A stretch of DNA of 64,000 nucleotides from Halothiobacillus sp. Its GTDB lineage: Bacteria; Pseudomonadota; Gammaproteobacteria; Halothiobacillales; Halothiobacillaceae. The DNA is taken from the NCBI GenBank assembly GCA_024635755.1, contig JAGXIF010000029.1, forward strand, positions 1 to 64,000. Direction: 5' to 3'. Positions 28,426 through 36,533 of the stretch are shown here, piece by piece. Positions within the stretch are counted from its first letter, which is position 1, and each line of letters starts with the position of its first letter. A model generated the notes under the pieces. It was not told the origin of the DNA and made no database searches. It saw nothing but the letters and a program-made list of their open reading frames with translations. A program made the position numbers and the translations under genes.

Positions 28426-28557
28426 TCGGCCCAATATATAGACCCAATCATCGATGAACCGCCGCATCCGCACGCCAGGGACACGCCCGAGCGGCCAAGG
28501 TGCTAGCATTCCCGTTTTCTCGTCCCTGACACCCCATTCCACGACCGAAACGGACCC

Positions 28558-29394
28558 ATGGCGACCTACGCAATCGGTGACCTGCAAGGCTGTCTCGACC
28601 CGCTCGAGCAGCTTCTCGACCATATCGACTTCCAGCCATCACGCGACCGGATCTGGTTCGTCGGCGACCTGGTCAACCGTGGTCCCCAGTCGCTGGAAGC
28701 CCTGCGTTTCGTGCGCGACCTGGGCGACCGGGCGGTGACCGTGCTCGGCAACCATGACATCCACCTACTCGGTTGCCGCTATGGCAACCGGGTGCCCAAG
28801 GGGCGCGACACGCTCGCCCCGATCCTGAGCGCCGAGGACGGCGACGAGCTGCTTGAATGGCTGCGCCGCCAGCCGCTACTGCACCACGACCCGGACCTGG
28901 ACTGGACCCTGGTGCATGCCGGTATCGCCCCCGGCTGGGATCTCGAGCAGGCCAGCGCCGTCGCCCGGGAGACGGAGGCGGCCATGGGCGGCCCCGAGCC
29001 CGAGATCTTCTTCACCGACATCTTTGGCAACCGCAGCGACCACTGGGAGGAGGCCGCCACGGCACCGGAACGCCAGCGTTTTGCCGTCAATGCCTTCACC
29101 CGGATGCGCTATTGCCATCCCGATGGCCGGCTGGACTTCGACGAGAAGCGCCCTCCCGAGTCGGCGGCTCCGGGCCTGCGCCCTTGGTTCGACATGCCCG
29201 ACCGCCCCATGGCAAGTCGACGGATCGTGTTCGGCCACTGGTCGACGCTGGGCCCGGCCCGCTCGCGCAACAACGCCTGGGGCATCGACCAGGGCTGCCT
29301 GTGGGGGCATCGACTTACCGCCCTGCGGCTGGAGGACGAACGGCTGTTCGCCGTCGATTGTCCTTGCGCGCAGCAGCCGCGCAAGGACGGCTGA
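28558..29394 (+). CDS. apaH: Symmetrical diadenosine tetraphosphatase
   Basis: Cleaves Ap4A to two ADP and also acts on Np4-capped RNA in E. coli. 278 residues of the metallophosphatase fold. Metal ligands lie in YAIGDLQGCLDPL, FVGDLVNRGPQSLE and VLGNHDIHLLG, with the later WTLVHAGI motif. The start is the ATG at 28558, giving MATYAIGDLQG. A 132-nt gap separates it from apaG, so it may have its own promoter. Confidence 0.94.
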   Translation: MATYAIGDLQGCLDPLEQLLDHIDFQPSRDRIWFVGDLVNRGPQSLEALRFVRDLGDRAVTVLGNHDIHLLGCRYGNRVPKGRDTLAPILSAEDGDELLEWLRRQPLLHHDPDLDWTLVHAGIAPGWDLEQASAVARETEAAMGGPEPEIFFTDIFGNRSDHWEEAATAPERQRFAVNAFTRMRYCHPDGRLDFDEKRPPESAAPGLRPWFDMPDRPMASRRIVFGHWSTLGPARSRNNAWGIDQGCLWGHRLTALRLEDERLFAVDCPCAQQPRKDG

Positions 29395-29430
29395 GCATGC
29401 GCGGACGCGCGCATCACCCGAAGGCGGACC

Positions 29431-30780
29431 ATGTTTAGCACCGTGATGTCGGTGCAGTCGCTGCTGACCGGCATGGGCGTGCTGCTGGCCGGCTCGGGTC
29501 TGCTGGCCACATTGCTGGGGCTGCGCGCCGCCGAAGAGGGCTTTTCCGACATCACCATCGGCTTGGTGATGTCGGCGTTCTACGTTGGCTACGTGCTGGG
29601 CACGCTGACCATCCCGGCCATCATCCGCCGGGTCGGCCACATCCGCACCTTTGCCGCCCTGGCGGCGATTTCCTCGGCCGCCGCCATTCTTCATGGCCTG
29701 TGGGTAGAGCCCTGGTTCTGGATGGGACTGCGTCTGGTCGCCGGCGTGACGCTGCTGGGCCTGTACATGGTGATCGAGAGCTGGATCAACGAGAAGGTCA
29801 CCACCCACCGTGGTCAGGTCTTCGGCGTCTACATGATGGTCAGCCTGTTCGCCTATGGTGCCGGGCAGTTCCTGATCGGGATCTACGGCCCGATGGATGT
29901 GTCGACCTTCGCCATCGTCGGCCTGCTGTTCTCGTTGGGCCTGGTGCCGGTGGCCCTGACCCGGGTGACCCAGCCACCACCGATGGAGACGACCCGCCTG
30001 CCGCTGCGCGAACTGTTCCGACTGGCACCGACCGGGGTGATCGGCGCGGCGCTCTCGGGCACCATCACTGGCACCATCTACGGGATGGCGGCGGTGTACG
30101 CCAACCGTGTCGGCCTGCCCGACACCCAGGTGGCGGCCTTCGTCGCGGCCATCATCGTCGGCGGCGGGCTGCTGCAATGGCCGATCGGCCGACTGTCCGA
30201 CGGGCACGACCGACGTTACGCGCTGATCGCCGTCGGCGCACTGGGGGGCGTGTTCTCGGTGTTGCTGGCGATGCAGGGCTGGTTCCCCGCCTGGTCGCTG
30301 TTTGTGCTGGCCGTGATATTCGGCGGCTTTTCCTTCTCTCTGTACGCCGTGAGCGTGGCCCAGACCAACGACCGCCTGTCGAGCGACCAGGTTCTCGAGG
30401 GCACCCGCGGCCTGTTGATGGTCAACGGCGCCGGGGCCGTGACCGGCCCGCTGATCAGCGGCGTGGCCATGGGACTGTTCGGTGCGGCGGGCTTCCCGCT
30501 GTTCGTGCTCGCCGCCCTGATGGTGATGATCCTGCTGATCATCTGGCGCATCCTGGTCGACGATCCGGTGCCGAATGGCGAGCGTGGCGATTACGTCTTC
30601 ACTCACCGCACCTCGGCGGCCGGGCTCGAGCTCGACCCGCGAACCGCCGAGGACGAGGTGCCCGTGCCCGAGGAAGGGATCGAGGCGGCCGCCCCGCCGA
30701 TCTACGAGACCGATCCCGCCTGGGAGGACTACCAAGGGCCGGCCGGGGCGATCGACCGGGACGATCGACAAGGAACGTGA
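29431..30780 (+). CDS. MFS transporter (YcaD-like)
   Basis: Major-facilitator permease of 449 residues with twelve predicted membrane helices. The inter-helix motif in the second loop and a long cytoplasmic tail (about 60 residues, acidic, ending near DRDDRQGT) are visible. The N-terminal half, with GLRAAEEGFSDITIGLVMSAFYVGY and GLRLVAGVTLLGLYMVIESWI, resembles the YcaD group of uncharacterised exporters. The substrate is unknown. AAGGCGG precedes the ATG. It is transcribed from just after apaH and converges with the decayed SDR/NTF2 genes. Confidence 0.85.
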   Translation: MFSTVMSVQSLLTGMGVLLAGSGLLATLLGLRAAEEGFSDITIGLVMSAFYVGYVLGTLTIPAIIRRVGHIRTFAALAAISSAAAILHGLWVEPWFWMGLRLVAGVTLLGLYMVIESWINEKVTTHRGQVFGVYMMVSLFAYGAGQFLIGIYGPMDVSTFAIVGLLFSLGLVPVALTRVTQPPPMETTRLPLRELFRLAPTGVIGAALSGTITGTIYGMAAVYANRVGLPDTQVAAFVAAIIVGGGLLQWPIGRLSDGHDRRYALIAVGALGGVFSVLLAMQGWFPAWSLFVLAVIFGGFSFSLYAVSVAQTNDRLSSDQVLEGTRGLLMVNGAGAVTGPLISGVAMGLFGAAGFPLFVLAALMVMILLIIWRILVDDPVPNGERGDYVFTHRTSAAGLELDPRTAEDEVPVPEEGIEAAAPPIYETDPAWEDYQGPAGAIDRDDRQGT

Positions 30781-30791
30781 TCGAGGGGGGT

Positions 30792-31100
30792 TCAATCCCC
30801 CCGCGGAGCAGCGAGACGACGCCTGATGCGCCGCATCAGCCAGCCGAGCAGCGGCACGCGCTCATAGAGCTGGCGGGCGGAGACGACAAAACGCATGCTC
30901 GGGCACTGGGCAAACCCGTGGGCAAACACCGCGCGGATCGCCTGGATACCGCATACGTCATTGAACGGATCGACAACACGGGCATCGGCGGTCAACACGT
31001 CTGCCAAGCTGTCGAGGTTGTCCGCCCGCAACCCTTCCATGACCGCCACGTACCGCTCGAGCGCGGCGGCGCGGTTTAGACCGCTACCGGCGAGACTCAT
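30792..31100 (-). pseudogene. NTF2/SnoaL-like protein with internal deletion
   Basis: The 102-residue ORF starts like a nuclear-transport-factor-2-like protein (ALERYVAVMEGLRADNLDSL, DARVVDPFNDVCGIQAIRAVF). It then jumps from MRFVVS directly to the typical family end ARQLYERVPLLGWLMRRIRRRL. From memory, relatives are about 150 residues, so roughly 45-50 central residues forming part of the cone-fold sheet are missing. The reading frame is kept, so a shortened protein could be made but is unlikely to fold normally. The start codon overlaps the SDR stop (ATGA at 31100-31097), the usual coupling of these two genes. An alternative is a genuinely short variant. Confidence 0.65.
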
Positions 31101-31780
31101 TGTCCCGCCTCCTTGAGCATGCGACGGGTGATCGCAAAATACAGACGGCATGGCAGCAGGCGCAGCAGCTTCATCACCCAGTCGAACCCGCGCGGCACCA
31201 GGATCTCGAACTGCCGTCCGGCCAGCCCCCGGCAATCAGCCGACCGGCGACCTCGGGCTCGATGCGGCCGGGCATGGCGAAATCGTTCTTGTCGGTGAGT
31301 TGGGTGCGGACGAATCCCGGGTTGATCAGCCGGATCGCCACCCCGGCACGGGCCAGTTCGGGGCGCAGCGACTCGGCCAGGTTGATCATCGCCGCCTTGC
31401 TCGCCCCGTAGGGCGCTGCGTAGGGCAGGCCGCGATAACCGGCCACGCTGGCCGTGAGCACGATCTCGCCCGCGCCCCGCTCGACGAAATCGCGGCGCAC
31501 CGTCTCGATGCCGTTGACCGCCCCGAGGAAATTGACCCTGATGAGTCGCTCGAACACGGCCGGATCGAATCCCTACAGGTCCATGGGCCCATAATCGCCG
31601 GCATTGATAACCACCGAGTCGGGCATGCCCCACTGCGCGCAGAGCAGGCGATAGGGCGCGGCCAGCGAGTCGACATCCGTGACATCCGCGGCCAGGGCCA
31701 GCAACTGGTCCGGGTCTCGGGCCGCACGCTCGTCCAGTGCTGTCTGACGGCGCGCCGAAATCGCGACGCGATGGCGCTTG
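31097..31780 (-). pseudogene. Decayed short-chain dehydrogenase (SDR)
   Basis: Homology to an SDR runs along the minus strand but is broken three times. The expected N-terminal glycine-rich NAD(P) loop and start codon are missing; homology begins at HRVAISARR near 31778. A TAG stop at 31575-31573 interrupts VVINAGDYGPMDL-stop-GFDPAVFERL in the same frame. A one-base shift in a G-run near 31228 moves the C-terminus (EILVPRGFDWVMKLLRLLPC) to another frame. The SDR active site YGASKAA is still readable. It is divergent from the LitR-type regulator and coupled to the NTF2-like gene, as in the light-response loci of other proteobacteria. Confidence 0.8.
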
Positions 31781-31811
31781 TCGGACGAATTTGACTGAAT
31801 ACGGGGCGAGC

Positions 31812-31853
31812 TTAGACCAGGGTCTGCTACAATATCGATGCATAACTTGTACA
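31812..31853 (+). promoter_or_regulatory. Divergent regulatory region of the LitR-type gene
   Basis: Contains the palindrome AGACC-AG-GGTCT (31814-31825), a TACAAT -10-like hexamer (31828-31833) and CTTGTACAG with the palindrome TGTACA (31848-31853). TTAGACC and GGGTCTG recur upstream of the LOV gene, and TGTACA recurs at 44889-44894 in the second light-response block. These are candidate autoregulatory sites; no clear -35 was found. Confidence 0.4.
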
Positions 31854-31861
31854 GACACCGA

Positions 31862-32830
31862 ATGCTGCAGGTGGGAACGTTGTCCACGTCCGAAACCAAG
31901 TCCGTCGAGACCGACGCCCAGGGGCTGCTGCCGATTCGCGCGGTATCGCAGGTCACCGGCGTCAATCCCATCACGCTGCGCGCCTGGGAGCGTCGCTACG
32001 ACCTGATCCGGCCGACGCGGACCCCCGCGGGCCACCGCCTGTACAGCCAGCAGGACATCCGCACCATCCAGCGCATCCAGGAGCTGGCGGAGGGCGGCAT
32101 GGGCTTTGCCCAGATCGCCGCGCTGCTGGAGCAGGAATCCCAGGCCGCCCCCCCGGCATCCCAACCCGCGCCGGAACCCGTCGCCCCGCCACACTCCCTG
32201 CTCCAGCGCGTCATGCAAGCAACGATGAACCTTGACCCGGCCGAGCTGCGGGCCGCCGAGGTCAACGCCCTGCTGTGGCTTTCGCCGGAGGATTATCTGC
32301 GCGAGGTGCTGATCGAATCGCTGGCCTATCTGGAGGCACGGCCGGCCTGGCCGGACCGTGATGTCGGCCTGGCCTGGCTGTCCGAGTACATCAAGGGGCG
32401 TGCCGACTGGGTCGCCGATGCGCCCGGCAGACCCGTCGGCCCATTGGTGGTGATCGACCAGGTGGCACCCGGCCAGCCGCTCACCGCCAGCGCGCTTCGG
32501 CTGTTCACCGCCCTGCATGACGACCACTTGCGGGCCCGCCTGATCCCCACCGGCCTCGGCGAGAGCCAGCGCGCGCAATTGGCGCGCCGCTGGGACGCGC
32601 AGGCCTGGGTCCGGCTGGGCCGCCCCGACCAAGTGCCCAAGGCGGCCAGCGCCCGCATCGGGGCCAAGGTGTTCTGGTGCGACCTGCCCACCCTGCCTGC
32701 CAGCGGGGGCGAGCAGGCTGTCGATTTCATGCAGGGCTGGCGGCAAATCGTGGAGCAGGATATCCAGCGGTGCCGGCAACAGATCCGGACCACGCTGGAC
32801 GGCGGAACGGGCGACCGGAGCGGCGCCTAG
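31862..32830 (+). CDS. MerR-family light-response regulator, class II LitR/CarH-like
   Basis: Transcription regulator of about 320 residues. An N-terminal MerR winged helix (LLPIRAVSQVTGVNPITLRAWERRYDLIRPTRTPAGHRLYSQQDI) recognises DNA. A helical middle and a cobalamin-domain-like C-terminus follow. The stretch that carries the B12-ligating histidine in class I LitR/CarH (PGEQHE-type) reads PGQPLT here, so B12 binding is doubtful and the protein fits class II. Class II proteins in Pseudomonas putida act with a LOV photoreceptor, and a short LOV gene follows here. The start is uncertain: ATG at 31838 or 31862, or TTG at 31880, which alone has a good AGGTGGG site. Confidence 0.85.
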   Translation: MLQVGTLSTSETKSVETDAQGLLPIRAVSQVTGVNPITLRAWERRYDLIRPTRTPAGHRLYSQQDIRTIQRIQELAEGGMGFAQIAALLEQESQAAPPASQPAPEPVAPPHSLLQRVMQATMNLDPAELRAAEVNALLWLSPEDYLREVLIESLAYLEARPAWPDRDVGLAWLSEYIKGRADWVADAPGRPVGPLVVIDQVAPGQPLTASALRLFTALHDDHLRARLIPTGLGESQRAQLARRWDAQAWVRLGRPDQVPKAASARIGAKVFWCDLPTLPASGGEQAVDFMQGWRQIVEQDIQRCRQQIRTTLDGGTGDRSGA

Positions 32831-32835
32831 CGACT

Positions 32836-32878
32836 TTAGACCCAGTTTGCGAGCGGCCGGCTGGGTCTGTGTCACAAT
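32836..32878 (+). promoter_or_regulatory. Inverted repeat and -10 element upstream of the LOV gene
   Basis: AGACCCAG (32838-32845) and CTGGGTCT (32861-32868) form an 8-bp inverted repeat, followed at once by CACAAT (32873-32878), about 38 nt before the LOV ATG. A TTGCGA hexamer (32847-32852) would give a 20-nt spacer, the long kind that MerR-type activators use. GGGTCTG before a -10-like hexamer is shared with the regulator's own promoter region. It could also act as an RNA hairpin after the regulator gene. Confidence 0.4.
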
Positions 32879-32916
32879 GCGATCAGAACACCTGCAACCG
32901 GGGGACCCACGCGGCG

Positions 32917-33366
32917 ATGCTCGACGCGAATTTGCTTAAGAAGGCGGTCAATGCCTCCACGGACGGCATCGTGATCGCCGAGCAGGAAGGCTCGGACAAC
33001 ATCCTGATCTATGCCAACCGGGCCTTCGAGGAACTGACCGGTTACAGCGAAGGCGAGATCCTCTACCAGGACTGTCGCTTCCTGCAGGATAGCGATCGCG
33101 ACCAGCCTGCACTGGCCCAGATACGGGACGCCATCCACAGCGGCGAGCCGTCCCGGGCGGTCATCCGCAACTATCGCAAGGACGGCAGCCTGTTCTGGAA
33201 CGAGTTGTCGATTACCCCGGTCTTCAACGACGAGGATCACCTGACCTATTTCATCGGCATCCAGCGGGATGTCACCGAACTGGTCCGGATGCGCGAGGAA
33301 AACGAACGCCTGCGCGAGCGAGTGCGGGCACTCGAAACGGCCGCCGAGACAGCGCGCGGCACCTGA
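32917..33366 (+). CDS. Short LOV blue-light photoreceptor
   Basis: 149-residue flavin-binding LOV protein with no fused effector. The PAS/LOV core (about 15-120) carries the photoactive cysteine C53 in YQDCRFLQ, which forms the FMN adduct in blue light. NYRKDGSLFWNELSITPV and YFIGIQRDVTE are also typical LOV strands. An N-terminal cap helix and a C-terminal coiled coil (VRMREENERLRERVRALE) suggest dimer signalling. It resembles the Pseudomonas putida short LOV proteins, with the same Cys number as PpSB1-LOV as I recall it. R61 is kept but position 66 is Leu, so dark recovery may differ. It follows the LitR-type gene and probably relays light to it. Confidence 0.92.
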   Translation: MLDANLLKKAVNASTDGIVIAEQEGSDNILIYANRAFEELTGYSEGEILYQDCRFLQDSDRDQPALAQIRDAIHSGEPSRAVIRNYRKDGSLFWNELSITPVFNDEDHLTYFIGIQRDVTELVRMREENERLRERVRALETAAETARGT

Positions 33367-33479
33367 ACCCGGCACGCTTGTCAGGGCGCCGGTGAGCGGG
33401 CATGCTTTACGCTGTACGCCGCGCACCGATCCTGTCGGGCGCCTTTTGAAACATGGACGCGACAACTACAGGCGGATTG

Positions 33480-35177
33480 ATGAGCGCACTCCCCGTCAAT
33501 GGACTGCTCAACGCCCTGGTCCGGGAAGAGGCCATCTCCTCCGACCAGGCAAACACCATCCAGACGAAGGCCGACGGCAGCGACGAGTCGGTACTCAACA
33601 CCCTGCTGGGTGACGGCATCTCGCCGAAAATCATCGCCGAAACCGCCTCGAAGCGATTCGGCCTGCCGCTGGTGGATCTCGACGCCGTCGACACCAGCGA
33701 CCTGCCCCTCAAGCTCGTTCCGGAAAAGGTCCTTCGGGCCAATACCGCCCTGCCCCTGTTCAAGCGCGGGCGGCGGTTGACGGTGGCGGTGGCCGATCCC
33801 TCGGACACCGGCGCGATCGACGGCTTTCGCTTCTCGACCAACATGGCCATCGAGGCCGTGGTCGCCGAGGCGCCCAAGATTTCCCGCGTGCTGGAAGACG
33901 CGCTGAGCGACAGCATGGAGGCGCTCGGCGAAGGGCTGGACGACGACCTCAGCAATGTTGAGTTCGAGCGCGAGGAAGAGGAGGCCCACGATGTCGAGGA
34001 CTCCTCGATCCAGGACGACGTGGTGGTCAAGTTCGTCACCAAGCTCCTGACCGACGCCATCCGCAAGGGCGCCTCGGACATCCACATCGAGCCCTACGAG
34101 AAGCAGTTCCGCATCCGCTTTCGCGTCGACGGCATGCTTACCGAGAGCGCCAAGCCGCCGGCCAACCTCGCCGACCGGATCATCGCGCGGGTCAAGGTGA
34201 TGAGCCGCATGGACATCTCCGAGCGGCGGGTGCCGCAGGACGGCCGCATCAAGCTCAAGCTGTCGAAGAACCGCTCGATCGACTTCCGGGTGAACTCCTG
34301 CCCCACCCTGTTCGGCGAAAAGATCGTGCTGCGTATCCTCGATCCGACCAGTGCCCAACTGGGCATCGACCAGTTGGGTTACGAGCCCGAACAGAAACGT
34401 CTGTACATGGAGACCCTGGAAAAGCCCTACGGCATGATCCTGGTCACCGGCCCCACCGGTTCGGGCAAGACGGTCTCTCTCTACACCGGCCTGAACATCC
34501 TCAACTCGGGCGACCGCAACATCTCGACCGCCGAGGACCCGGCGGAAATCGTCGTGCCCGGCATCAACCAGGTCAACGTCAACCCCAAGGTGGGGCTGAC
34601 CTTCGCCAATGCCCTGCGCGCCTTCCTCCGTCAGGATCCGGACGTGATCATGGTGGGCGAGATCCGCGACCTGGAAACCGCCGAGATCGCGATCAAGGCC
34701 GCCCAGACCGGTCATCTGGTCCTGTCGACCCTGCACACCAACGATGCGCCGCAGACCCTGACGCGCATGGTCAACATGGGCGTGCCGGCCTACAACATCG
34801 CCTCCTCGGTCAGCCTGATCATCGCCCAGCGACTGGCGCGCCGGCTGTGCAATAATTGCCGCCAGCCGGACAAGATCCCGGAAGAAGAATTGCGCCGCGA
34901 GGGGTTTACCGAGGAAGACCTGGCCGACTCGCCACGCATCTTCAGGGCCGTCGGCTGTGACCAGTGCACCAACGGCTACAAGGGGCGAGTGGGCGTGTAC
35001 CAGGTCATGCCGGTCACCGAGGCGATGGGCCGCATCATCATGAAGGGCGGCAACGCCATGGACATTGCCGACCAAGCGCGCGAGGAAGGCGTCGACGACC
35101 TACGTCGCTCGGGCCTCAAAAAGGTCCTCGCCGGCATGACGAGCCTCGAGGAAATCAACCGCGTCACCAAGGACTGA
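33480..35177 (+). CDS. pilB: Type IV pilus assembly ATPase PilB
   Basis: Hexameric cytoplasmic ATPase that drives pilus extension. About 565 residues from MSALPVNG; AGGCGG 5 nt before favours this ATG, although the ORF is open 27 nt further to 33453. An N-terminal MshEN domain is followed by the GSPII_E core with Walker A GPTGSGKT near residue 324, the Asp box, Walker B DPDVIMVGEIRD and the zinc tetracysteine CNNC...CDQC. PilC and PilD follow, so this is the pilus core operon; pilA, pilT and pilMNOPQ are not in the window. Confidence 0.95.
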   Translation: MSALPVNGLLNALVREEAISSDQANTIQTKADGSDESVLNTLLGDGISPKIIAETASKRFGLPLVDLDAVDTSDLPLKLVPEKVLRANTALPLFKRGRRLTVAVADPSDTGAIDGFRFSTNMAIEAVVAEAPKISRVLEDALSDSMEALGEGLDDDLSNVEFEREEEEAHDVEDSSIQDDVVVKFVTKLLTDAIRKGASDIHIEPYEKQFRIRFRVDGMLTESAKPPANLADRIIARVKVMSRMDISERRVPQDGRIKLKLSKNRSIDFRVNSCPTLFGEKIVLRILDPTSAQLGIDQLGYEPEQKRLYMETLEKPYGMILVTGPTGSGKTVSLYTGLNILNSGDRNISTAEDPAEIVVPGINQVNVNPKVGLTFANALRAFLRQDPDVIMVGEIRDLETAEIAIKAAQTGHLVLSTLHTNDAPQTLTRMVNMGVPAYNIASSVSLIIAQRLARRLCNNCRQPDKIPEEELRREGFTEEDLADSPRIFRAVGCDQCTNGYKGRVGVYQVMPVTEAMGRIIMKGGNAMDIADQAREEGVDDLRRSGLKKVLAGMTSLEEINRVTKD

Positions 35178-35207
35178 TCCCGGCCGGGCATCATAGGGAG
35201 AGACAAG

Positions 35208-36440
35208 ATGGCCATAGCGGCAAAGAAGCAGAAGAACGCCGAAAAGCCCGTTTTCGCCTACGAGGCGCGCACCAAGGAAGGGCGCGTGATCAAGGGCGAG
35301 ATGGCGGCATTCAACGATACCGCCGTCCGCGCGGAAATACGCCGACTGGGGATGGCCCTGATCCGGGTCAAGCGCAAGTCCAAGCCGCTGTTCTCCAACT
35401 CCAAGCCGGTCCAGCCACGCGACATCTCCACCTTTGCTCGGCAACTGTCGACGATGATGAACGCCGGGCTGCCCGTCGTGCAGGCGCTCGACATCATCGC
35501 CCAGAGTGCCGAAAAGAAATCGATGAAAGACCTGATCAACGCGGTCAAGAACGACGTGGAGAGCGGCACCAACCTGGCCGACGCGCTCGATCGTCATCGC
35601 AAGCATTTCGACGAACTGTTCGTCAACCTGGTGCGTGCCGGCGAGCAGTCCGGTGCCCTGGAAGTGGTGCTCGACCGGATCGCCACCTACAAGGAAAAGA
35701 CCGAAAGCCTCAAGGGCAAGATCAAGAAAGCACTGTTCTACCCCACCGCCGTGCTGGTGGTGGCCTTTATCGTCACCGCGATCCTGCTGATCTTCGTCAT
35801 CCCGCAGTTCGAATCGCTGTTCCAGGGCTTCGGCGCGGACCTGCCCGCCTTCACCCAGTTCGTCATCGGTTTGTCCGACCTGTTCCGCGAGAACTGGTAC
35901 TGGATCTTCGGCGGCATCGCCGCGGTGATCTTCCTGTTCGTGTTCGTCAAGCGACGCTCGGACCGCTTCAATCACCTGCTCGACCGGTTGATCCTCAAGC
36001 TGCCGATCTTCGGCGCCCTGATCGAGAAATCGGCCATCGCCCGTTTCGCCCGTACCCTCTCCACCATGTTCTCCGCGGGCGTGCCGCTGGTCGAGGCCCT
36101 GCCGCCGACCGCCGGGGCCACCGGCAACGCCGTGTTCCATGATGCCGTCATGAGCATGCGCGACCTGGTCGCCGCCGGCTCGCCGCTGCGCATCGGCATG
36201 CAGCAGGCCAACCTGTTCCCGGTGATGGTGGTGCAGATGGTCGCGATCGGCGAGGAGACCGGCGCGCTGGACACCATGCTCGCCAAGGTCGCCGACATGT
36301 ACGAGGAAGAGGTCGACAACATGGTCGACGCCATGTCCAGCCTGCTCGAACCGATCATCATGGCCTTCCTCGGCGTCGTGGTCGGCGGCCTGGTCATCGC
36401 CATGTACCTGCCGATCTTCAAGCTGGGCGCCGTGGTCTGA
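35208..36440 (+). CDS. pilC: Type IV pilus inner-membrane platform protein PilC
   Basis: Polytopic inner-membrane protein that couples PilB to pilin assembly. 410 residues with the two tandem T2SSF domains, beginning DISTFARQLSTMMNAGLPV and IARFARTLSTMFSAGVPLV, and three membrane helices (about 185-205, 235-255, 385-405). It begins 30 nt after pilB, with AGGGAGAG before the ATG. Length and domain order are normal. Confidence 0.95.
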   Translation: MAIAAKKQKNAEKPVFAYEARTKEGRVIKGEMAAFNDTAVRAEIRRLGMALIRVKRKSKPLFSNSKPVQPRDISTFARQLSTMMNAGLPVVQALDIIAQSAEKKSMKDLINAVKNDVESGTNLADALDRHRKHFDELFVNLVRAGEQSGALEVVLDRIATYKEKTESLKGKIKKALFYPTAVLVVAFIVTAILLIFVIPQFESLFQGFGADLPAFTQFVIGLSDLFRENWYWIFGGIAAVIFLFVFVKRRSDRFNHLLDRLILKLPIFGALIEKSAIARFARTLSTMFSAGVPLVEALPPTAGATGNAVFHDAVMSMRDLVAAGSPLRIGMQQANLFPVMVVQMVAIGEETGALDTMLAKVADMYEEEVDNMVDAMSSLLEPIIMAFLGVVVGGLVIAMYLPIFKLGAVV

Positions 36441-36533
36441 CCACCGGCCCACCCGCTCGACCGGCGACGGCCCGCGCAAACGGGCCGTTTTCACGCCAGC
36501 CTCCCACTACTCCTTCAACTCGGCCCGCCCACC

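Noticed and set aside
28876-30795. 639-codon open frame antisense to the MFS transporter and the end of apaH
   Set aside because: Low-complexity, His/Gln/Arg-rich composition typical of antisense frames in high-GC DNA; the opposite strand has clear membrane-protein homology.
31097-31780. Programmed frameshifting in the SDR gene
   Set aside because: There is also an in-frame stop and loss of the cofactor loop; several lesions point to decay.
31097-32875. 592-codon minus-strand frame spanning the LitR gene and the SDR end
   Set aside because: Only its last 45 codons are real SDR sequence after a frameshift; the rest is antisense to the LitR-type gene.
33381-35075. 564-codon open frame antisense to pilB
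   Set aside because: Shadow of a highly conserved gene; no motif, and composition follows the codon bias of the sense strand.
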